Origin: Rhodocollybia butyracea
Lineage: Eukaryota; Basidiomycota; Agaricomycetes; Agaricales; Omphalotaceae
Direction of reading: 5' to 3'
Assembly (NCBI GenBank): GCA_015501585.1
Contig: JADNRY010000294.1
Coordinates: 1 to 64,000 of the forward strand
Length of the DNA: 64,000 nt
Below, in pieces: positions 11,238 to 22,281 of this stretch. Under the pieces are notes generated by a model. It did not search any database and was not told the DNA's origin. It saw only the letters and a list, made by a program, of their open reading frames with translations. The translations under genes were made by a program, and so were the position numbers. Within the stretch, counting starts at the first letter, position 1. Each line of letters begins with the position of its first letter.

Positions 11238-12878
11238 ATGATAGTACCAATTATTGTGTTGTTGGCTTTCCAAGCATATGGATCTAAAATCGTTGTGGAA
11301 GCCGAAACTCAAGCGTCCTTTCTAACACCAGATAATTGGAACGAAGATGTGTCGGGTAAGTACATGAACTTTTAAGATTCTCACCTGGTCCGGTAGATCT
11401 TTTCTCTTAATCCTTAGCTGTGAACTGGGACTCGAGCGCTCTTCGCCTTGTTAGATTCTTTACCGACGAGACAGAGGATGGGCTCAGTGATCCAAAGTGG
11501 GTTACAAACCAAGGAAAGCTAGATGCGAAGAGGGACGGGAATGATTTCATTGACATGTTCGTTGTACTTCTTCTGCTCAAACACTCTAGTTAATACTGAT
11601 GCAGAACTGAAAATCCCGATTTTGATCTGTATGCATCGACAACTGCGTCATTCCAAGCTCAACACGTCTATCATCCACCCAATTCAACCTTTGTCACAAG
11701 AGTTATACCCTTACTCCGGTCGGAAGAGCAGAAAGCGAACCTTGAGACTTTCACTTCCTTTTACACACGCTTCTACGATTCCGATACTGGCCATGCTTCT
11801 TCGAGATGGCTATACAACCGTATTTTGAACTACACTGACGAATACGCCAGCTCAGATCTGAAAGCATCAGTTCATATTGAGCTAGTGCTTTACGAGCACA
11901 CATTCAAGCAGGAGAGTGTGGTATGTGTCATATCTATTGTGTTTTAGACTCTCAATTAACCGCCACCATGTCCAGATCATTCGCCTCTTACCAAACAATG
12001 TTTCTAGTTCAAAATTCATCACAATCATCGGTGCCCACTGTGACTCACTCAACATCAAATACGCGTTTCGGGCGCGCTCCTGGTGCTGACGATGACGGAA
12101 GTGGGACTGTCACTATATTGGAGGCATATCGAGCGATACTCGATAGTGGTTATGTCCCGAAATCTCCGCTGGAATTCCATTTCTATGCGGCAGAAGAAGG
12201 CGGGCTGCTTGGATCATTGGACATCGTTTCTTCATATGTCAAGGCAGGGAAAGATGTGAGGGGTATGATGCAGTTTGATATGACGGTATGCACGTTTGCC
12301 TTACCGAAAGTCCTTGGACCAATAGTCTTTCCAGGCGTGGGTTGCGGCTGGTACTGAGGAGACGATTGGGCTCGTTATGGACCGCGTTTATCTTCCTTTG
12401 ACGGAATGGCAAAAGTCGCTGGTGGAGGCATATTGTTTGTTGTTCCGTTTTCATTTCTTCTCGCTTTTTCCCTTTCCCATTCTTTCATTCGGGCCCTTCA
12501 TCTTCTCTGACCACCTTCTATGTAGTGGACATATCCTGGACGGAAACGATGTATGATCCTCGAGCAGGCAGTGATCATCATGCTTGGATTTATGCTGGAT
12601 ATCCGGCTACCACTTCAATCGAGGGCCGCTGGGAGGATGCTAATGAACCGAGTCCGTGGTTTTTTCTCTCGTCCCTGTTCAAATGCTAGTGCCAACTCCT
12701 TGTTGATTTCCAGATGCTCATACTCCAAATGATGCCATCGACATATCACAAGAGTTCTCGTTCGACCATATTCTGCAGTACGTTTCATTTGCGCATTGTT
12801 TCGTCCTCATCCTCATTGTTCGAGTGCAGGTTCACCAAACTAGCCGTGGCTTTCGCAGTCGAGTTATCGGATTACTAA
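11238..12878 (+). CDS. Secreted M28 zinc aminopeptidase (leucyl aminopeptidase type), one frame break
   Basis: Peptidase family M28: secreted di-zinc exopeptidase removing N-terminal residues. The N-terminus [15 protein letters not shown] is a signal peptide, followed by a propeptide-like region. Metal and catalytic motifs are all present: IIGAHCDSL (Zn His), GADDDGSG (bridging Asp), [11 protein letters not shown] (catalytic Glu and Zn Glu), MQFDMT (Zn Asp) and HTPNDAID (Zn His); GSDHHAW is also conserved. At least six introns; stop TAA at 12876-12878. Between GAHCDSL and APGADDD (about 12050-12075) the frame slips by one base, with one G too many in a GGG run as the simplest account, which would stop translation soon after. 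The two halves are otherwise perfect for the family, so the break is probably not old. Confidence 0.85.
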
Positions 12879-13137
12879 GCTTGTATACTCCAATTTAGGA
12901 CATGTAATTTAATTGTTGACTCACTGGTCGCCTACCACATGAGCGGCATGTGACAAGCCTCGTTGTCCTTTGTCTTTGGACCTTCATCCAAATCAAGGCC
13001 ACAATGGGCCACACTTTGCTTAAAATCTGTTCTTGTCTCGCCATTACCTTCAAATCTCCCCTCTCTCAACACGCACACACTAACTTCTACGACTAACCTA
13101 CACGGTACAAGACAGCGACCTACGCCACTCCAAAGAC

Positions 13138-14196
13138 ATGATGAACTCTCTATTTAAATTGGAAGACACGGAAAGTATAGGCAAAACCATGCTTGATGAA
13201 ATGGACTCGGATGAACTCGATGCACTAAGTCAATCTCTTCGTCCTGTCTATTCCAGGGAAGACATCAAGGAGGTCCGTAGCATCTTCTCCGAATTTAAAC
13301 TTGTTAACATCCCTACTTTTAGGTCGAAACAAGTTTACTCTATGACTACGGTACCCTTCCCTTTATTATCGACGCGTTTTACGGTCGCCGAATTTTCTCC
13401 ACTAACCTATTCGAGCCACCCACTTACCCTCTGCAGGCCAGTGACCAGGAAAGAAGCTTTATCACCGCTAGGTATCTTTATTTTCCACCAGAAACAACTA
13501 GAATAACATTATTTGTTCCCGCTCCTGCAGAGTTCTATCCCGAAGGTACGTGGCAGGACCTCCAATATGATCAAGACGGTTTCTGTACATCTGGAGAGGA
13601 ATTTTTCGTCTGTTGGGGTCTGTGGGAGATCTCGCGGGATATGCACTTTCAGGCGTCGTTGGCACAGTTTTATCTAATGCCTGACATGGTGCGTAGCTGA
13701 GATATCTGAATAAATAGTTTATGCTTACCGTCCTTTCATAGGCTCGTAACCCAATTGAATGTTTTAGTATAACCTATGGGTTTTACATGGGTCTTCTTGA
13801 AGAACATCTCATACGCTATAAGCTCCGTCGGGTCTCAGCAATAGCTAGCAAATTCGTATGGGCGGATTATGCGAGCCTCTTGTAAGTCGGACAACTGTAC
13901 TTGTCTTCTCCTTTCGAGCACTCTCTTCCTTTCCCGATTGTATTGTTTTTATATTTTTATTATTCCTTCACATGACTGATTTTTCCTTCAGAGCTGAGGA
14001 AGGAAATACGGAGGGAAGTGAAGATACGGATGGAAGTGAAGATACGGATGGAAGTGGAGATACGGATGGAAGTGGAGATACGGAGGGGAATGAAGATACA
14101 ATGGAGAGTGAAGAAACGGAGGAGAGTGAAGATATGGAGGAGAAGGTGAAGACATGGAGAGTGAAGATATGGAACGCTCGTCATGGAGTAGCCTAG
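13138..14196 (+). CDS. Unknown protein with acidic tandem-repeat C-terminus
   Basis: Not assigned to a family. The start at 13138 gives MMNSLFKLEDTESIG. Exons join as EDIKE / VETSLLYDY / ASDQERSFITARYLYFPPE, then TWQDLQYDQDG, then ARNPIECFSITYGFYMGLLE, ending WADYASLL. The intron 13881-13991 (GTAAGT...CAG) leads in phase into an acidic tail of about eight six-residue repeats (GSEDTD type) and a stop at 14194-14196. A GTGAAG donor near 14144 could extend the protein into the next 300 bp; I found no convincing exon there. The core looks globular and aromatic-rich, without TM segments or a signal peptide, so a soluble intracellular protein is likely. Confidence 0.55.
14001..14140 (+). repeat. 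18-bp coding minisatellite, about 8 units
   Basis: Tandem units around GGAAGTGAAGATACGGAT encode GSEDTD-type hexapeptides. The first four are nearly identical and later units drift (GNEDTM, ESEETE). All substitutions keep the frame and the acidity, which suggests selection on charge rather than sequence. Confidence 0.85.
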
Positions 14197-14803
14197 CTCG
14201 CGTAGTGACAACTACGTATCATTATTATCTCTTTTCTCCCTCAGCGCGCTACAGTCTTCCTGGGTGTCGGACTCGCTTTACTACTAGCGTAGCGGTGGAG
14301 CCGGCAAGATATCTTTCTTCTACTTGGGTTCATGTCCGCGTATACCTTCGTTGGAACCAATGTATGGCGGTTGACAATAATGCTAAGATATCCATACACG
14401 TTCACCCGAATCGTCCTACAACTTGGTCCCGATCGTTTCGGAGAAGCAATGATTCACTTGCCGTCTCTTTCCCGCATAACTTATCTCTACCTGTCCCTCG
14501 TAACGTATCATAATGGAAAAGCTTTTGTATCAATCGTCAACGCGTCAACCTGTACACGACGTGAGTGGGTGTATAATTCTCTTTCTCGGTGATTGCTTCT
14601 TGGTGATTACTCGCATGCTAGAAACGCAGCCGTTTTCGCCTCGTGGTGAATTGTTGTCAACAGCCGCCACTGGCTACAGTAGAGTAGAACTTCAACAAAG
14701 TATACTGGCCATATGGCAAACACGGGTCAATGTCAAGCGTGAGAATGGCACAGCGTCCCGTTCCTATGTCTCCCTCCGCAGCGGCGATGTTATTATTCTT
14801 GAG
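14197..14803. other. Short intergenic/5' region, weak ORFs only
   Basis: Overlapping plus-strand ORFs (14332-14592 and 14513-14884) run through this stretch without a recognisable domain. The region must contain the promoter of the Zn2Cys6 gene. Confidence 0.4.
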
Positions 14804-17112
14804 ATGTCTGGCGATGATACCACATTGAAGCGCAAAAAACTTGTGAGTATCGTATCATCCTTTCCCCTTCGAATAACCCACTAATCCGCTACTCTTTAAA
14901 AAAATGAACAGCCTGCTTGTGATTTCTGTAAAACTCGGCGCGTACTTTGTCATCCTCAAGCAGATGGAACATCCTGTCCTCGATGTAAGGAGAAGAATAT
15001 CAAGTAAGCTAATTACTCTTAGGACATCTACATGTGTTCATATCCAGCACCTATAGATGTACCACTACGCCGACAGTAAGGCGGAGGCGAAGAACGAAAG
15101 AAGAACTTCTCAAAGCCGCATCTACTCTAGACTCCGGAAATATACTACTACCACAACCCGAGCCTTCAACGACTTCAATTTCGATTTCCGCGTATGCTGG
15201 AGCTGCCCCGATTGTTGTATACTCCCATAACAATGTTGGTCAGGATCTCACAGGTGAACCTGTACCAGTTCCTCCGACCCTTGAACTTCCGGCGGAGATA
15301 GTACAAGATTTATTTCAAAGTATGTCCGAATTTTGCCTTTAAACTGGTCTAACAATTTCTCTAGCTTTCAGTCATTCTCCATTTCCTACCCACCCAATAA
15401 TACCCTTGTCCAAACTCGACTCCATCCTTCGCCTGTACTCGTGGAACATTCGCGACATTCCCTCCACGGACTGCTGTGTTCTTATCCGATGTATAATCAC
15501 ACTATCTTCGCTCATATCGACCAATCCTTTTATAATTGGGCCGGGAAACTTCAAAACAGACCAATTCAGCATCCTTAGCCTAGATATGCCCCTCAAATTA
15601 TCGCCTATACCCGATCTGCGCCCATTTGGTTTCCGCAGAGAACCTATGTTTCGACGGTTGTGGGCAGAGGCGCTGTGGCTCGCGAATGTATCCGGTATCA
15701 CTACCCGGACATCGAAAGATAATGCCGCTTCATGTTGGCTGTTGGGCTCTCTCAACCTCAGTGCGTACCAGTAGTTATTTATAATCCTCGATCCTGATAT
15801 ATTATCACCAGTGGTTTTGGGCCAGGGCGCTTCAGCATTTATGTCGGCCTTCGTCTATCATATCCGTACCCTTGCAGAGGACATATCAACTCAGGAAGCC
15901 TCCGACATTCTCACATATCATGCGTACATGGTGCGTCTATGTTATACAAATAAAAAATGAAGTCGCTGACCGGCTTTAAGATGAGGGATGTTCTCGGTGC
16001 GCTGACAAGTGGGCGAGGTATCCAATAGTGAGTGCCGTTGGTTTGGTTATCGACTTTCTCACACCGTATGGCTTTTAGCACTTCCAACGATGAAGCCTTG
16101 CTCGTCCCTTTCACTCCAGAACCATTAGAACAGCTCCTTCGCACTGTAATCGCGACAAAATCTTACACACCATCCCAGATCTTCTCAACAATCCATCCTT
16201 GTAAGCTAGTTTTAGATCTAGTATCCATAAAGCCTGATTATGTTTTCTTCTTGAAGTTGCTTCTCATGTTATTCGTCTTTCTCGAGCGACTCGGACAATC
16301 TTACCGGAGGTAAGATAATTTTTTTCGTCTATATTTACTAGTAGTCTGATGGCCGTATAGCCTTAGCCCGACGGCGGCCGCTCGATGAAGGATTCCTCAT
16401 TCAGCATCTTACATCGCTGGACATCTTCCACTCCTTTCTAACAATGGAGCTTGACCGAATCGCTGAGGCTATCGAGTCTGCACTCAAGCACGAGCCGGAT
16501 TTCGTTATATATCTCCGTGCTTGCGCTTACGGCTTTGTCGCTTCATGGGGATCCTTGGTCTTCCCACTTTTTGAAGTCCTTCGAGACCGCTCGACCCAGA
16601 GTTTTAACAGCTTTGGCACTATAGGCGCTCGCAGTGGCCTCGTTGATTCCGATTCTGACGTAGCAATCGAACAAAATAACGAACGACTGCAGATGCATTT
16701 TAGACACGTCCGCAATTTAACATGTCGGACTGTTTTAGAGGTGAAGGACGCATTACGGGACATGCCTACGTTTCAGAGGATGATGCACCATAGCGAGCTG
16801 GTGAAGTGGGCCATGTTTCTGCTGGACGAGTTTAACGTCGTGGATATAACGCGCGAACAGTGTTTGGATGCGTTAAACTGGTGAATATCTTCAAGATCAA
16901 GATAATGGTCTTTTTGTGTCTAATTTATTTATTTTACTTCTAGCTTCCGCGATGCTCTTCAGCTTTCAGGATTCTCGTATCCTGATCGCACTGGTATAGT
17001 CGACAGGCTCAACGAATATATCGCTTCGTATTCTCTAGATAATACACTACTGGCGATTACCAGTGGCTTTCCTGACCCTGGCTTCGGAGTTGGTTCGTGG
17101 TTCGGAATGTAA
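14804..17112 (+). CDS. Zn2Cys6 fungal-type transcription factor
   Basis: ATG 14804 (MSGDDTTLKRKK) sits a few codons before an intron (about 14843-14911) that leads into the binuclear cluster PACDFCKTRR..., with cysteines spaced C-x2-C-x6-C-x8-C-x2-C. The last Cys is x6 away if the CACCTATAG acceptor (about 15057) is used, exactly the Gal4-type pattern. A basic linker RRRRRTKEELLKA follows, then about 650 residues of helical middle-homology/acidic-type sequence in several exons (QDLFQS, WNIRDIPSTDCC, FRRLWAEALWLANVSG, DEGFLIQHLTSLDIFHSFL, LVKWAMFLLDEFNVVDITRE). It ends FGVGSWFGM and TAA at 17110-17112. Expected to be a nuclear DNA-binding regulator. Its immediate neighbours are the methyltransferase array, and pieces of its own 3' end are duplicated inside that array, so a regulatory link is plausible but inferred. 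Confidence 0.85.
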
Positions 17113-17630
17113 TAGAGCTGATACTCCGTATACGAAGATAGTACTGCCTGGTCTTTCTTAAAGATCGTTTACATAATATAGATACGGGTTGAAAAGGTTT
17201 TCAGAGATGTTAAATTTTAACTCCTCATGCAAACAGGTAACTCTGGAAATTCCCAGTTATGGCTTCCCTTTTTTTCCCGATAGCACTATTAGAGTTGTAG
17301 AGACCACCATTGGAAGTGTGGAGGTGGTAGTGGTAGTGGTAGTTTAACCGACGTGGTCCCATTTAGGAACTGCCGGGGCCCAGCCACATGTATCACGCCA
17401 AATACATGCCTGGGAGGAGATGCAGGAGCTGTGGATCAAAGGCCTGGCGTCAACTGATAGCGGTACTGATATTGTTATGGTCTTTTTGCTCAGATCGTTG
17501 GTCGAATCTCTGCAGGTCTGTGAAGTTTGTGGTCAGCTGTTCCCTCAACCGTGAGCGGATTAACTCAACCTCGGCAAGTGAGCTACGTGGGACCCACTCT
17601 ACGGCAAAGCCAATTACTCATGCTTGGCTC
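17113..17630. other. Intergenic between regulator and methyltransferase copy 1
   Basis: The stretch holds sequence that recurs at about 19555-19700 (shared AATTCCCAGTTATGGCTTCC), so it is part of the duplicated unit. A GGTAGT trinucleotide run lies at 17326-17343. The 5' part of methyltransferase copy 1 is here, but I could not find a clean initiator upstream of 17631. Confidence 0.5.
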
Positions 17631-18735
17631 ATGCCGTTCTCAATATCTTTACAGCCAGAAAGACTCGTCCTGAAGGCAGATGAATTCGCCTTCTACAACA
17701 AACATACTGGAATTGAAAATGAACAGGTTATGAAAGAGCACATTACTTCCGTTGCGAGAAATGCACTCGAGGCAAGTACCGTCGATCCAATGTGATGATA
17801 TACTTACTCTTGTTTTCTAGATTTATCCTTATCCCTGCATTAGAACTTTTGGATTCCTGAGGTATGAAGTGGGATCTTTCGAAAGTCAGGACTGGCGCAA
17901 CTCACGATCTATGTAGGTTTCGTATCACTCGTTCCCCGTCTGGATATAAGCGGCTACTGGAATTGGGCTCCACTCGACCAAACGCACTGCTTCTAGATCT
18001 GGGATGTTGCTGTAGGCCTTGCTGCTGAGTACCGAGCAAATCACTAAAGTTACTTTCGTGGCAAGTTGGCAACGATGTTCGGAAGGCAGTCGACGACGGG
18101 TTTCCGGCTCAGAACATTGTAGCGTCAGATCTCCGTGCAGGTACGCTGACGTTCCTATGCCTTTATATATAATCATCGCATGTCTAGAGTACTGGAATTT
18201 CGGACATGATTTGTTCAAATCCACCCCGTCAACCTTGCCAGCTATATTCATACCTGGCGATGTCTTTGACCCTTCTTTCATTTCCGTTCAGGCCCCTCTG
18301 CGGACGACGTCGGCCACCTCCATTGGCATCCCTCTTAAATCTATTCTTCAGCCCGAGCTCGGTACACCGAAATCTCTTGACCCCCTTCGTGGCCACCTTT
18401 CCGCGATTCATAGCTCTGCCTTTTTTCATCTTTTTAATCGAGAGGAACAGCTTCTTATAGCAAAGAAGCTCGCTTCCCTTCTCTCACCTCTTCCTGGATC
18501 TATTATATTCGGCTCTCATGTCGGCTTTACTGAGCCCCATGAAGAAGAATTGGAGAATGGAACTGGAATGTCATTTTTTGGGCACTCTCCAGAATCATGG
18601 AAGAAAATGTGGGAAGAGGAGGTGTTTACTGATGGAATCGCAATCCATGTAGATGTGGATATAAGGCACAGTGAAGCAGACGTTGAAGACCCACCGTATA
18701 TGGGGACGGTTCGTTGGGCTGTTACGCGTTTGTGA
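17631..18735 (+). CDS. SAM-dependent methyltransferase, tandem copy 1
   Basis: Small-molecule type SAM methyltransferase of a basidiomycete family. Landmarks: PERLVLKADEFAFYNKHTGI, YPYPCIRTFGFL, motif I LLLDLGCCFGNDVRKAV, ASDLRAEYWNFGHDLF (motif II acidic loop), FIPGDVFDPSF, LSAIHSSAFFHLFNREEQ, SLLSPLPGSIIFGSH and a final WAVTRL*, all typical. Five exons; intron 1 uses a GCAAGT donor at 17772 (GC-AG), intron 2 a GTATGA donor, intron 3 GTAGGC...CAAG inside the glycine motif, intron 4 GTACGC...CTAG. ATG 17631 is the first usable Met. Upstream sequence resembling copy 3's first exon is in another frame, and TTTACAG/CC at 17655 could be an acceptor from an unseen exon. Probably functional; the substrate is unknown. 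Confidence 0.8.
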
Positions 18736-18974
18736 TTATGGCCTTGACTCTACGTTGGGTTATTGTTGGATCGCTGTCGCGTGAGCGCAATTGATGACTA
18801 TGATATAGTATGGATCAGTTCGATGGGATACAACAAGGGTCTTTGAAGTTGGCAATCAAACTGGGTTGTCACCTCCAAAGTACTTTTGTTACTGTCAGTG
18901 ATGAAAAGGTACGGAAGTACGAGATGTCTTTGTATCAAGTCACTGCATTTCACAGGCATGAGTGGACTTCTAAT

Positions 18975-19510
18975 GTAGTAATCGAACAAAACAAAAATTG
19001 AGTGACTGCAGATGCATTTTAGACACGTCCGCAATTTTGCTTGTCTCCCCTAGGCAGACTCTATACGTTTGTTCACAGGCAGGCAGTGCAAACTTGTATA
19101 GACAATTTTGCATCTCAGACTGTCTTCGAGCTGAAGGATGTGTTACGGTACCTACGTCAGGATGATTCCAAGGACTGATGCACCAGGGCGAGCTGGTTAA
19201 ATGGGCTGTGCCGTGTCTCTACTGGATGAGTTTGATGTTGTGGATATGACGCGTGAACGGTGTCTGGAAGCGTTATACTGATGAGGATCTGCAAGGTAAT
19301 TACTTAATAAATAAATGGATTCTTTTTATTTAAAGATATTTCTTTTACTTCTACTAAGCTTCTGCGACGCTCTTCCACTTTCTGGATTCTCATAGTATCC
19401 TGATCGCGCTGGTATAGTGGACACGAACACATCACTTTAGGTAGTACAATCACTACTGGCGATAATAAGTGGCTTTCCTGATCCTGGCTTTGGAGTTGGT
19501 TGACGGATAC
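18975..19510 (+). pseudogene. Decayed duplicate of the Zn2Cys6 gene 3' end
   Basis: The sequence matches the last 400 bp of the regulator gene (16690-17105) in order: GCAGATGCATTTTAGACACG, the counterpart of the MHHSELVKWA block, GATGAGTTTGATGTTGTGGA, the TTCTGCGACGCTCTTC exon, and GGCTTTCCTGATCCTGGC. Multiple indels and stops remove any frame. The homology continues into the regulator's 3' flank (19555-19700), showing that the duplicated unit ran from within the regulator through methyltransferase copy 1. Confidence 0.8.
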
Positions 19511-20616
19511 AAAGATAGTACTGCTAGGTGTTCCTTAAAGGCCGTTTAATATTGATACGGGTTGAAAAGGTTTTAGAGGTGTTGAAGAGCCCCTCCGACA
19601 TTTTAACTGCTCAAGCAAACAGGTAGCTCTAGGAATTCCCAGTTATGGCTTCCCTTTTTCCCGATAGCATCATCAGGGTTCTCAAGATCATTAGTGGAAG
19701 TATAGAGGAGATGGAGGAGCTGCGAATAAAATAGGCATGCGAGTTTCGATTGTTTCGACTGTATGAGAGAGCGACTCAAGGTTATGGCGGTGATTCTTGT
19801 CAGGCAGTGTCAGGCCCATATGAACGTTGGAAATGTATCCTTTCTGGTGAGTGCCTCCTTAAGTGTTAAAGGCCTTAAGCCTTATCGATATCGGGTAGGT
19901 CAGGAGGTACTACGACTTAACGAGTTACCGAATAGCTGGACGCTTTAAAGGGACAAAGTGGTCCAAAGACCTGCAGCGATAACGAAAACAGGTCGACGGG
20001 ACCTTCCCATGGGAATGCATCATGTTACGAACTAATAGCGGTACCGATATTGGTAGGTTCTTTCTTTTGGATTGTTACTCGGATCTGCGGATCCCTGAAG
20101 TGTGTGGTCGGCTGTTCCCTCCGACTCAGCCTCAGCAAGTGAGCTACGTGAACCCCACTCCACGGCAAAGCCGATGTCGTTCCCAAAATCTTTACGGCCA
20201 GACAGACTCGTCCTGAACGCAGATGAATTCGCCTTTTACAACAAACATACTGGAATTGAAAACGATCAAGATATGAAAGAGCACATTACTTCCGTGGCGA
20301 GAAATGCACTCGAGGCAAGTACTATCGTTTCAATAATAGATACAATGCTATTATATGCTTACTCGTCTTGTTTTCTAGGTTTATTCTTATCGTTGTATTA
20401 GAACATTTGGATTCCTGAGGCACGAAGTGGGATATTTCGATTAGGACTAGCTCAACTCACGATCTTCGTAGATTCCGTATCACTCATTCCCAGTCTGGAT
20501 ATAAACAATTACTGGAATTAGGCTCCACTCGACCGAACGCGCTGTTTGTAGATCTGGGATGCTGCTGTAGTTCTTGCTAACTGAGTAACAATCACTAAAG
20601 TTATGTTGATGGCAAG

Positions 20617-20624
20617 TTGGTAAC
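20617..20624. repeat. Left target-site duplication (TTGGTAAC)
   Basis: Eight bases identical to 21378-21385. The undisrupted copy 3 contains the octamer once, at the same codon position of the glycine motif exon. Confidence 0.9.
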
Positions 20625-21377
20625 CGGCACATACATTTTGCCGTGCAGCCGGTGCGTGGTGCGTGCTGGGTGCGTGCAAACGTGCTTGGTGCGTGGTGCG
20701 TGGAAGTGCGTGCGTGTCAACTGGGCCAAGTCCATCTGTTGTGTAAAGTTATTTCTACTATAGAATTAACTAGCCTTTCTTTTATTTCTATGTCCCCAAA
20801 GCTGCAACTCAGATTGTACACTTAAAGATAAGTAGTGTAAGTATCATGAACATAAGTAAATTGACCTGCACTAGGACATAAGAGGCTGCCTGATAAGGCA
20901 AGAGTAGTATAGAGGTGTACAGGTGTAGGTGTATGTGCAGGTTCCAATGTCTAAAAAACACAAACATTGCTGAAAAGACCCGCAACATTTGCACGCACCC
21001 ACCATCACTTGCATGCATCCGCCATCACTTGCACGCACCTGCCATCATCATTTTGCGGGTGCGTGCAAGTGATGCGGGGTGCGTGCCGGGTGCGTGCCGG
21101 GTGCGTGCCGGTGCGTGCAAGTGATGCGTGATGTGTATGATGATTGTGTATCCAAGACTTGATATTAGGTAGAATTTGAGTAGAATTACCTCTTTGGGCC
21201 AATTGACCAAAAGTTCATTAATATGAAGTTGATAATGTTAGTATATATTACAAAAAAATACATAATTTGGGCTGAAAAAATTCTATATGCGCACGCACCA
21301 TACAACACGCATCAGTAGGTGCGTGCACGTACCTGCACGCACCACGTACCGGCTGCACGGCAAAATCACCTAGCCCG
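20625..21377. mobile_element. 753-bp hAT-like MITE with 8-bp target-site duplication
   Basis: The insertion interrupts copy 2 exactly where the other three copies read AAGTTGG.AACGATGTTCG. An 8-bp direct repeat TTGGTAAC flanks it (20617-20624 and 21378-21385), as expected for hAT superfamily transposition. The ends are about 50-bp imperfect inverted repeats sharing ATTTTGCCGTGCAGCCGGT, followed by clustered GTGCGTGC motifs, a subterminal repeat arrangement known from hAT elements. The middle (about 20990-21130) is another inverted repeat of the GCACGCACC motif that can form a long hairpin. There is no transposase frame, so the element is non-autonomous. Confidence 0.88.
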
Positions 21378-21385
21378 TTGGTAAC
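21378..21385. repeat. Right target-site duplication (TTGGTAAC)
   Basis: Partner of 20617-20624. The coding alignment with the sister copies resumes immediately after it (GATGTTCGGAAGGCAATCGA). Confidence 0.9.
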
Positions 21386-21997
21386 GATGTTCGGAAGGCA
21401 ATCGACGACGGTTTTCCGGCTCGGAACACTGTAGCGTCAGATCTACGTGCAGGTATGCTGACATTCCTAATAAAATTCTCCTCCTCCTATGCTTATAGTG
21501 ATTATACAAAATCATCGAAAATATCTAGAATACTGGAATTTCGGACATGATTTGTTCAAATCCACCCCGTCAACCTTCCCAGTCACATTCATACCTGGCG
21601 ATGTCTTTGACCCGCCGAACTTGGTACACCAAAATCTCTTGACCCCCTCCGCGGCCACCTTTCCGCAAATTCATACCTATGCCTTTTTTCATCTTTTTAA
21701 TCGAGAGGAGCAACTTCTCTTAGCAAAGAAGCTCGCCTCCCTTCTCTCACCTCTTCCTGGATCCATTATGTTTGGTTCTCATATCTGAACCCCATGAAGA
21801 ATTGGAGAATGTATCTGGAATGTCATTTTTTGGACACTCTCCGGAATCATGGAAGAAAATGTGGGAGGAGGAAGTGTTTACTAATGAGATTGCAGTCCAT
21901 GTAGATGTGGATATGGTAGGCCACGGCGAAGCAGACGAAGATCCACATATGGGAATGATGCATTGGGCTGTTACGCGTTTGTGATTATGGCCTGGAC

Positions 21998-22085
21998 TTC
22001 CTGATTACACCAGTGGTATAGTCGACAGACTCAATATTTGAATGAACACATTGTATTCTCTAGATAATACAAGGCTACTGGCGTG
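21998..22085 (+). pseudogene. Second, very short remnant of the Zn2Cys6 3' end
   Basis: The text TTCCTGATTACACCAGTGG, TATAGTCGACAGACTCAA and TATTCTCTAGATAATACA mirrors regulator positions 16975-17047 (SYPDRTGIVDRLNEYIASYSLDN), shortened and out of frame. It lies right after copy 2, where the duplication model predicts a regulator fragment. Confidence 0.7.
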
Positions 22086-22281
22086 TTTGTTCAAGACCGT
22101 TCAAAATGGATAAAGGTTCAAAGATATCAGAGAGCTTCAAGCTTACTAGGCGATAGCTTGGGCTTGGTTTTTTTGAAGGGTGATTTGAGGAAGATAATAT
22201 CATATCTACTTTGATAATAATTTTAGTACAAGAAACCAAGTTGGAGGTCGTTTGTCACTTGTGACCTGCCGCTTGTCGGCC

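Larger units (their letters stand above)
20172..21984 (+). pseudogene. SAM-methyltransferase tandem copy 2, inactivated
   Basis: The sequence aligns throughout with copies 1, 3 and 4: RLVLNADEFAFYNKHTGI, the GCAAGT donor at 20315, YSYRCIRTFGFL, the glycine-motif exon with VDLGCC, ASDLRA, LEYWNFGHDLFKSTPS, and a terminal WAVTRL at 21984. It is dead on several counts: a 753-bp transposable element sits at the start of the exon after motif I, about 100 bp of the FDPSF...SELGT region are deleted with a frame change near 21612, and the frame stops at 21786 after FGSHI. The decay is moderate, so inactivation is recent relative to the duplication. Confidence 0.85.

Noticed and set aside
20990..21130. 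Short spaced GTGCGTGC/GCACGCAC repeats resembling a CRISPR-like array
   Set aside because: Eukaryotic context, both orientations, irregular spacing, and location inside a TIR element; they are subterminal repeats of the MITE.
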